Assembly (NCBI GenBank): GCA_035270125.1
Contig: DATFIM010000049.1
Span: forward strand, 1-40,511
Direction: 5' to 3'
DNA: 40,511 nt
Source: Halanaerobiales bacterium
Lineage (GTDB): Bacteria; Bacillota; Halanaerobiia; Halanaerobiales; DATFIM01
The notes under the pieces: generated by a model
What the model was told of the DNA's origin: nothing
The model's database searches: none
What the model saw: only the letters and a program-made list of their open reading frames with translations
Shown: positions 34,615 to 40,511 of the stretch, in pieces
Layout of the letters: the number at the start of each line of letters is the position of its first letter
Numbering within the stretch: the stretch's first letter is position 1
Translations under genes and position numbers: made by a program

Positions 34615-35157
34615 TTAATTATTATCACTATATTTATCTTTATTATTTTTACCGTCCTCTAGTGGAGGTAATTCAGAAAGATCTGTTATATCAAAATGCT
34701 CCAAAAATTCATCTGTAGTTCCATACAAAATTGGATTCCCTATACTATCTTTTCTGCCAAGTTCTTTTATTAAATTATATTTACTTAAAGTGAACAATGT
34801 TTTTTCTGCTTTTACTCCTCTTATTTCCTCTATTTCTGATCTGGTTACAGGTTGTTTATAGGCTATAATTGATAAAGTCTCCAGAGCAGCACTACTTAAT
34901 TTAAATTCTCGTTCTTTTTCATAATATTTACTTATAAATGATGCCATTTGACTTTTAGTTTTAAAAATATATTTATCATCATACTCCTTTAAAATTATTC
35001 CATGTTCTTTTTTACTATATTTTTTTCTTAATTTATCAATACATTTTCTGCATTCTCTTTTATTTAAATCTACTGCATTTGAAATAACTTTAATAGGCAT
35101 TGGTTCTTCTGCAGCAAAAATAAAAGCTTCAACTCTGGCTAAATCAATTTCTTCCAT
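34615..35157 (-). CDS. scpB: Condensin subunit ScpB
   Basis: This winged-helix kleisin-associated protein pairs with ScpA to cap the SMC heads. The 180-residue product has two winged-helix domains: residues about 5-75 (RVEAFIFAAEEPMPIKVIS) and about 85-165 (LSSAALETLSIIAYKQPVTRSEIEEIRG, the family signature). Its ATG overlaps the stop of scpA by 1 nt, which implies coupled, stoichiometric synthesis. Confidence 0.97.
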   Translation of the reverse strand: MEEIDLARVEAFIFAAEEPMPIKVISNAVDLNKRECRKCIDKLRKKYSKKEHGIILKEYDDKYIFKTKSQMASFISKYYEKEREFKLSSAALETLSIIAYKQPVTRSEIEEIRGVKAEKTLFTLSKYNLIKELGRKDSIGNPILYGTTDEFLEHFDITDLSELPPLEDGKNNKDKYSDNN

Positions 35158-35894
35158 TAAACCACCTGCTTTCTATCAATTATTTTCATTTCTGAAAATA
35201 ATTTATCCTGATATATTTCAACTTTTCTTAGACGAACAAGCTCTAAAAGACTTAATAAAGTCACTACTATCTCCAAAATATCATCCTTATTATATAAAAG
35301 ATCTTTAAATCTTACACCTTCAGGATGTCTTTTTACTATTTTATTAATATCATCTCTTTTTTCTTCTACATCTAATCGATCAGAATTAATATGATCCATT
35401 TCTGAATAATGAGGATCTTCTTTTTCCTCATTATCTTCTTTATTTGCTTTTAAGGCTATTTGGTAAAGATTTTTGAACTCTTTTAAGGAAATATCAATAT
35501 TTAATTTCCCTTCTCCTTTTATCAATTCCTTTTCTGGAGGAATTCGATAGGTGCGAGCAGCTTTATCTAAGTATAATTCCAGTTCTACAGCAATATTTTT
35601 AAAAAGTTCATATTCTTCTAATCTTTGAACCAGATCAGATTCATCTTCATCATCTTCTTCATTTTGATTTGGAAGAAGAAGACGAGCTTTTATTTCCAAA
35701 AGCTCACTTGCTAAAACCATAAATTCACTTGCCTGATCTAAATTAAATTTATTTAATTTTTTTATGTGATAAAGATATTCTTCAGTTATCTTAGCTAGTG
35801 ATATTTCACTTATCTCAATTTGATTTTTCTTAACAAGTTTATATAATAAATCAAGTGGTCCCTGAAAATCACCAGCCTGAATTTCGTATTCCAT
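35157..35894 (-). CDS. scpA: Condensin kleisin subunit ScpA
   Basis: This kleisin bridges the two SMC heads. The 245-residue product opens with the family signature FQGPLDLLYKLVKKNQIEISEISLAKITEEYL, has an acidic linker (about 120-190), and ends with a winged helix (RFKDLLYNKDDILEIVVTLLSLLELVRLRKV). A GGAGAG site sets the ATG. It lies 15 bp after the site-2 protease gene and overlaps scpB. Confidence 0.97.
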   Translation of the reverse strand: MEYEIQAGDFQGPLDLLYKLVKKNQIEISEISLAKITEEYLYHIKKLNKFNLDQASEFMVLASELLEIKARLLLPNQNEEDDEDESDLVQRLEEYELFKNIAVELELYLDKAARTYRIPPEKELIKGEGKLNIDISLKEFKNLYQIALKANKEDNEEKEDPHYSEMDHINSDRLDVEEKRDDINKIVKRHPEGVRFKDLLYNKDDILEIVVTLLSLLELVRLRKVEIYQDKLFSEMKIIDRKQVV

Positions 35895-35908
35895 ACAATT
35901 CTCTCCTT

Positions 35909-36541
35909 TTAATATACAAGTATCTGCAATAAAAAATTAATAATAGGACCAATGATATTCCAGATTATTCCTGTATATAAAAGAATAATCAAAACAACCA
36001 TTCCTGCAGGTCCTTCTAATTTATTAAAATATTGATCAAATTTAGCTGGTAAAAAACCTCTTAATATTTTAGAACCATCTAAAGGAGGAATAGGAATTAA
36101 GTTAAAAAATGCTAAACTTAAATTTATCATAATAGCCATTACTAAAAATTGTAATAACAAGTTTACAAAATTTCCTCCAAAACCTCTTAATGAATATTGA
36201 CTAAAGTTTAATATCAATTTAATTGTGGCTGAAAATAACAAAGCAAGCATAAAATTGGCTCCTGGTCCTGCAATGCCAACAATCATCATTCCTTTACGAG
36301 GATTTTTATAATAATTAGGATTTATTGGTACAGGTTTAGCCCAGCCAAATCTTCTGGTTATTAATAAAACCAGACTACCAATAGGATCTAAATGGGCAAG
36401 TGGATTTAAAGTTAATCTACCATTAATTTTTGGGGTAGGATCTCCTAATTTATAGGAAGCATATCCATGCAAAAACTCATGAAAAGATAATGAAATCAAT
36501 AATATTGGTATTAAAAAAATCAATTGTTGTATTAATTGCAA
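35909..36541 (-). CDS. Site-2 protease family (M50B) membrane metallopeptidase
   Basis: This 210-residue, multi-helix membrane protein has the zinc-binding HExxH as HEFLH (21-25) in the first membrane segment and the second metal motif in IPIPPLDGSKIL (about 150-160). It is the compact SpoIVFB-like group without PDZ domains, typically linked to scpA in Firmicutes. The substrate is unknown. The TTG start has GGAGTGA about 9 nt upstream, inside the end of the preceding gene. It lies 10 bp after the nucleotidyltransferase fusion. Confidence 0.9.
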   Translation of the reverse strand: MQLIQQLIFLIPILLISLSFHEFLHGYASYKLGDPTPKINGRLTLNPLAHLDPIGSLVLLITRRFGWAKPVPINPNYYKNPRKGMMIVGIAGPGANFMLALLFSATIKLILNFSQYSLRGFGGNFVNLLLQFLVMAIMINLSLAFFNLIPIPPLDGSKILRGFLPAKFDQYFNKLEGPAGMVVLIILLYTGIIWNIIGPIINFLLQILVY

Positions 36542-36550
36542 TTTATTTTA

Positions 36551-39145
36551 TCACTCCATTCTTTTATTTATTAAATTACTTACAAACTCTCTTTCTTCCT
36601 CTTCAGTTTCAATTTCCTTATTTAATTTTTTTTGCCATACTTTTTGTAAAATTTCTTTTATCTCTGGCCCTGGCTTAACACCCATTTCAATAAGATCATG
36701 GCCATCAATATTAATATTTACATGTCTTAGTTCATCATAATATAAATCTACATTTTCTTTTAATTTTTCATTTTTAGTTACTGCCATCACATATAGTAAC
36801 TCTTCTTTTTTGATATTACTAATAATTTTAGTTAGCTTAACTTTATTTAATTCTTTACCTAATTTATTAACAATTTTATCAACATCTATATTAAAAATTT
36901 CTCTTTCTTTTGCATTCAGATTTAGTTCTGTATATTTTTCAGCTGGCATATTATTAAAGAAAATGGCCATAAATAATAATTCTTTATTAACATTATATCC
37001 TAACTTTTTATATTTTTTCATATAATTTTTTATGTTCAAGAAAGTTTCTCTATAATCTTCTTTAAATTCAAAGTTATTATCAATCAATTTGAATATCGGA
37101 AATTCTTCAATATAATTTAAAGAATTTTCATCAAATCTTCCTTCAAAAAGAATCTTTATTTCTTTAAATACTCTGGCTGAAGATAATTCACTAAAATCTC
37201 CTAATTTTAAAGCCTCTTTTATTAATTTTTTAGTTTCATCTTCAAAAGTAAAATCAAGATCCAGCGCTAATCTGACTCCTCTAATAATTCTGGTTGGATC
37301 ATCTAAAAAACTAAATCTGTGTAAAGCTTTTAATTGTCTTTTTTCTAAATCTTCCCGGGCATTAAAAAAATCGTATAATTTTCCCCAATCTTTTGGATTC
37401 AAAGAAAGGGCTAGAGCATTAACTGTATAATCTCTTCTGAATAAATCTTCTAAAATATTAGTTTTTTCTACTCGAGGTAGGGCTCCTGAATTTAAATACT
37501 CTTCTTTTCTACTGGTAGCAAAATCTATACTAAATTTTGAGTTTAAATTTATAGTAGCAGTTCCAAATTGATCATTGTAATTTATTTTTACATCTATTTC
37601 TTTGGAAAAATGATCTAAAAATCCTTTTAAATCTCCTTCTAATACAAGATCAAGATCATAATTTTCTCTCCCTAACATTATATCTCTTATCATACCACCA
37701 ATTAAGTATAATTTACTATTTTCTTTTTCAGCAATCTGTCCAGCTTTTTTTAATAAATTTAATATTCTTTCAGGAAAAAATTCTAATTTAGTTTTTATAT
37801 CAATTACTTTTCTTTTAATACTAACTAAACTGCTTCCATAACGATTTTGATATTGATGGGGAGTTTCTTTTTCAAAATAAGAACCTAAAATATCACTTCT
37901 AGTTACAATCCCAACTAATTTTTTATCTTTAATTACAGGTAATCTTCCAATATTATATTTTACCATTAATTCCTGAGCATTTTTAATTGAATCATCATAA
38001 TTAATAGTAATTACATTTTTAGACATATAACCCTTTACCGGTGCATGCATTAAATTATGACCTTTTACTTTATCTAAATCTCTTCGAGAAAAAATTCCAC
38101 TTATTCTTTTTCCATTACAAACAACAACTCCATTATGCCCATATTTTTCCATAAACTTTTGAGCTTCTTTAATAGTTGTATCAGGAGAAATAGTTCTGAC
38201 AGGAGTTGACATTATTGAATTTATTCTTTCAAGTGGTTCTATGTTATTTTCAATTGTATTTATTAATTTATCTTTTGCTTCAGATATATCAGCATTTAAT
38301 TGAGCAGCTCCAGCTCCTTGATGTCCTCCTCCTCCCATCAATTTGCATATTTTACCAACATCTACTGCATCATCATTACTTCTTGCTATCAATTGAAGTT
38401 TCTTACCCATTTTTACTAATACAAAAACAGACTTTAAATTATAAATATCTTTTAATTTTTCAGTAATATTATTTAAACCAGTAACATATTTCTCTTGTTC
38501 ATAGGAAAATATATTAATTTCTATACCATCAATTTCTATAATATTTCTATTTTCAAGTAAATTATCTAATATTTTTTGTTGTTCTGCATTTAAAGCTTCT
38601 TCTAAAAATTGTCTAATTATTTCTAAATTAGCGCCATATTCTAATAAATATGATACAGCTTTAACATCTTTAGCCCTAGTCATATCATAAGTAAGTGACC
38701 CTGTATCTGCATAGATACCAAGAGCACAAATCGTTGCTTCGAGAGGATTTAACTCAATTCCTTTTTCTATTATTTCTTCTATTAAAATAGTAACTGAGGC
38801 ACCAACTTTTTGACTATAATCATAATTAATCCAGTCTTTTGGAGAATGAGGATGATGATCATAAACAATAACTTCTATTTCATCTAAATTTAATTTCTTA
38901 CTTAGCTCTCCTAAAGCAGATTTTTCAGCAGTATCAACAATTACAACTTTAGAAACTTTAGTTATATCTATATCACTTAGATATAAAATCTCAACCTCAT
39001 CTTTATATAATGCCATAAAATCTTTGACTGGATCCTGAACTCTTCCTGGAAAGACAGCTTTAGCTTCAGGATATAATTTTTTGGCAGCTACCATAGCTGC
39101 CAACCCATCGAAATCTGTGTGTTGATGTCCAACTATTATTTCCAC
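36551..39145 (-). CDS. DHH-DHHA1-CBS-CBS-poly(A) polymerase/CCA nucleotidyltransferase fusion
   Basis: The 864-residue protein fuses several units. Residues 1-150 are a DHH phosphoesterase (VGHQHTDFDGLAA, IVDTAEK, YDHHPHSP). DHHA1 ends with GGGGHQGAGAAQ near residue 275. Two CBS domains lie at about 310-425. A class II nucleotidyltransferase head starts near residue 480 with LIGGMIRDIMLGRENYDLDL, whose Asp pair binds metal. An RNA-binding and helical tail completes it. This architecture is known from Aquifex/Thermotoga-type and anaerobic Firmicute genomes, where it adds A to tRNA or makes poly(A). The DHH part may degrade nanoRNA or a dinucleotide, with CBS sensing adenosyl nucleotides. Its ATG overlaps the end of whiA by 10 bp. 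Confidence 0.92.
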   Translation of the reverse strand: MEIIVGHQHTDFDGLAAMVAAKKLYPEAKAVFPGRVQDPVKDFMALYKDEVEILYLSDIDITKVSKVVIVDTAEKSALGELSKKLNLDEIEVIVYDHHPHSPKDWINYDYSQKVGASVTILIEEIIEKGIELNPLEATICALGIYADTGSLTYDMTRAKDVKAVSYLLEYGANLEIIRQFLEEALNAEQQKILDNLLENRNIIEIDGIEINIFSYEQEKYVTGLNNITEKLKDIYNLKSVFVLVKMGKKLQLIARSNDDAVDVGKICKLMGGGGHQGAGAAQLNADISEAKDKLINTIENNIEPLERINSIMSTPVRTISPDTTIKEAQKFMEKYGHNGVVVCNGKRISGIFSRRDLDKVKGHNLMHAPVKGYMSKNVITINYDDSIKNAQELMVKYNIGRLPVIKDKKLVGIVTRSDILGSYFEKETPHQYQNRYGSSLVSIKRKVIDIKTKLEFFPERILNLLKKAGQIAEKENSKLYLIGGMIRDIMLGRENYDLDLVLEGDLKGFLDHFSKEIDVKINYNDQFGTATINLNSKFSIDFATSRKEEYLNSGALPRVEKTNILEDLFRRDYTVNALALSLNPKDWGKLYDFFNAREDLEKRQLKALHRFSFLDDPTRIIRGVRLALDLDFTFEDETKKLIKEALKLGDFSELSSARVFKEIKILFEGRFDENSLNYIEEFPIFKLIDNNFEFKEDYRETFLNIKNYMKKYKKLGYNVNKELLFMAIFFNNMPAEKYTELNLNAKEREIFNIDVDKIVNKLGKELNKVKLTKIISNIKKEELLYVMAVTKNEKLKENVDLYYDELRHVNINIDGHDLIEMGVKPGPEIKEILQKVWQKKLNKEIETEEEEREFVSNLINKRME

Positions 39146-40089
39146 TTTTCTACCTCCAAATTATTTTCCTTTATATCTTCAGCTATCTTTTTTATTCTTC
39201 TTAATCTATGATTAACACCTGATTTTGAAATTCCAATCATTTCTCCTAATTCTTTTAAACTTGCAAAAGGATTTTCTTTTCGTAATTCAGCAATTTCCTG
39301 TAAACTGCTACTCACTTTATTTAATCCTATTGTTCTATTTATAAATTCAATATTTTCCAATTGCTTTTGAGCAGCAATAGCTGTTCTACTTAAATTAGCT
39401 GTTTCAAGATTAACTTTTCGATTTACTTCATTTTTTACTTCTTTTAATATTCTAGTATTTTCAATTTTTAATTGAGTACTTTTTGCTCCTATTAAATTCA
39501 AGATTTTTATAATATCTTCAGCTTTCTTGATATAAAGAGAATAATTTTCTTTTCTTTTTCTCATTTTTATATCAATATCTATTTTATTAAATAATTCTAT
39601 AAGTTCTTCAGCATAATCTTCATATTTAACAAAAAATTCTAAATGATATTCACTATTAGGATCAGCCAACATTCCTGTAGCTAGAAAAAGTCCCTTTAAA
39701 TAAGCTTTACGACAACTTTGTTTTTTTAAAAATTCACTTTTTATACTGTGATTAAAACTAAAATTTTCATCTATTAGACCTATTTCAATCAATAAATCTT
39801 TAATACCTTCCTGGGGAGGTATATTAATTATATAATAATTCCCTTTATCAAAACTGCTTTTTTTACCAACTCTTATCTCAGTCTTAAAATTATATTTTTC
39901 CTTCAGCAATTTATATAATTCACGAGCGACAACAGCCTTTTGACTTACCATTTTTAAACCTGTTTTATGATTGGCAATTTGCAAACTTCCTTCTACTTTT
40001 ATAATAGCAGCTAATTCAGCCAAATGACAATCTTCTTCTGAATTTTTTTCTCTTGTAATTTCATTTCTAACCTGATCTGAAAATGACAT
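39136..40089 (-). CDS. whiA: DNA-binding protein WhiA
   Basis: This 317-residue protein joins an N-terminal degenerate LAGLIDADG homing-endonuclease fold (LAELAAIIKVEGSLQI, then KAYLKGLFLATGMLADP) to a C-terminal helix-turn-helix (LKELGEMIGISKSGVNHRLRRIKKIAED). WhiA controls sporulation septation genes in actinomycetes and influences division and chromosome segregation in Bacillus. It opens an operon that continues into the DHH fusion, site-2 protease, scpA, scpB and rluB. Its promoter is at 40127-40155; an AAAGGGAA site precedes the ATG. Confidence 0.96.
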   Translation of the reverse strand: MSFSDQVRNEITREKNSEEDCHLAELAAIIKVEGSLQIANHKTGLKMVSQKAVVARELYKLLKEKYNFKTEIRVGKKSSFDKGNYYIINIPPQEGIKDLLIEIGLIDENFSFNHSIKSEFLKKQSCRKAYLKGLFLATGMLADPNSEYHLEFFVKYEDYAEELIELFNKIDIDIKMRKRKENYSLYIKKAEDIIKILNLIGAKSTQLKIENTRILKEVKNEVNRKVNLETANLSRTAIAAQKQLENIEFINRTIGLNKVSSSLQEIAELRKENPFASLKELGEMIGISKSGVNHRLRRIKKIAEDIKENNLEVEKWK

Positions 40090-40126
40090 ATAATTCCCTT
40101 TCTAATTTAGATTTATTCCTGATTAA

Positions 40127-40155
40127 ATTTTAACACAATACTGGATTATAATCAA
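40127..40155 (-). promoter_or_regulatory. Sigma-A promoter of the whiA-scpAB operon
   Basis: Minus strand: TTGATT (40150-40155), a 17-bp spacer and TAAAAT (40127-40132), about 38 bp upstream of the whiA ATG. The -35 box lies right after the T-tract of the preceding terminator. Confidence 0.65.
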
Positions 40156-40162
40156 AAAAATA

Positions 40163-40194
40163 AAACAGCCCTTTTAAATAATTCTGGACTGTTT
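40163..40194 (-). terminator. Terminator after the nicotinate phosphoribosyltransferase gene
   Basis: A 9-bp stem (AAACAGTCC with GGGCTGTTT, one G-U pair) is followed on the minus strand by TTTATTTTTTT. It lies 15 bp past the stop at 40209 and separates that gene from whiA. Confidence 0.85.
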
Positions 40195-40208
40195 TAATAA
40201 TACTATAT

Positions 40209-40511
40209 TTATTTTACTTTGACTAATTTTTCATTATCACAGGGTTCTCGACCAACTTTGCTCATATCTATCCATTCTCCACCTTTTTTTACTCTTACAA
40301 CATCAGCAGTAAAATCAGTATTGGTTCCTTCCGCTGAACTGTTTGAAAGCAGCCAGCTTCCTATACCATATATATCCACAGGAACTTGAGATTTTTCAAA
40401 TCTTTTTATCTTTTCTGGTTTAAAACCACCTGTTGCTATAATTTTAACATTTTCACAGTATTTTTTAGCTCTTTTTCTTTCTTCTCCTCTTAAATTCCAT
40501 TCTTTATAGGC
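40209..40511 (-). CDS. Nicotinate phosphoribosyltransferase, C-terminal part (cut by window edge)
   Basis: The last 100 residues of an NAPRTase family protein are visible. IIATGGFKPEKIKRFEK, VDIYGIGSWLLSN with the phosphate-binding YGIGS loop, TDFTADVVRVKKGGEWIDMSKVGR and PCDNEKLVKVK are typical of the clostridial/archaeal type, which converts nicotinate and PRPP to nicotinate mononucleotide for NAD salvage. The N-terminus is outside the window. A nicotinamide-specific relative cannot be excluded from this fragment. Confidence 0.85.
   Translation of the reverse strand, partial: AYKEWNLRGEERKRAKKYCENVKIIATGGFKPEKIKRFEKSQVPVDIYGIGSWLLSNSSAEGTNTDFTADVVRVKKGGEWIDMSKVGREPCDNEKLVKVK

Overview
The window is strongly AT-rich, densely coded bacterial chromosome with housekeeping genes in Firmicute order: whiA, scpA/scpB, spoVS, smc-ftsY, ylxM-ffh-rpsP-khpA-rimM-trmD-rplS, then rbgA-rnhB-comM. 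It also has a glgBCD glycogen cassette and a patatin protein ending in a probable outer-membrane barrel. An anaerobic, low-GC, two-membraned Firmicute of the Halanaerobiales (Halanaerobium-like) fits best. That placement is inference from gene content; no rRNA is present. No tRNA, CRISPR array, insertion sequence or prophage was seen, and no gene-free stretch exceeds 300 bases.

Region 1 (1-1600): the N-terminal half of an RND/MMPL exporter and its TetR repressor, both on the minus strand. Each gene is preceded by the same 18-bp operator, present as exact reverse complements.

Region 2 (1600-12000): a head-to-head glycogen locus. Leftward run glgA, pulA, a winged-helix regulator and a small zinc-ribbon gene with no ATG/GTG/TTG start. 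Rightward run glgB, glgC, glgD and a short-form alpha-glucan phosphorylase, ending at a perfect palindromic terminator. The shared 210-bp intergenic region holds both promoters; the glgB promoter is framed by a perfect 12-bp inverted repeat. Together these genes make ADP-glucose, polymerise, branch, debranch and phosphorolyse glycogen.

Region 3 (12000-17000): a GH65 disaccharide phosphorylase with a good sigma-A promoter and a consensus cre box, then an aspartate/glutamate racemase and a patatin-barrel protein, all leftward.

Region 4 (17000-23000): a TtcA-like thiolase, ComM/YifB ATPase, YraN, an MbfA-like rubrerythrin-VIT1 iron transporter, QueT, RNase HII and the ribosome-assembly GTPase RbgA.

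Region 5 (23000-33400): the signal-recognition-particle and ribosome-maturation operon from a near-consensus promoter, preceded by smc, an internally duplicated JAMM-like protein and ftsY.

Region 6 (33400-40511): whiA, a DHH-CBS-nucleotidyltransferase fusion, a site-2 protease, scpA, scpB and rluB in one tight leftward operon; then spoVS with its own consensus sigma-H promoter; and at the right edge the C-terminus of a nicotinate phosphoribosyltransferase. Several genes have TTG starts supported by well-placed ribosome sites. The least explained items are the duplicated JAMM protein, the zinc-ribbon gene with its apparent AUU start, and the patatin-barrel protein.
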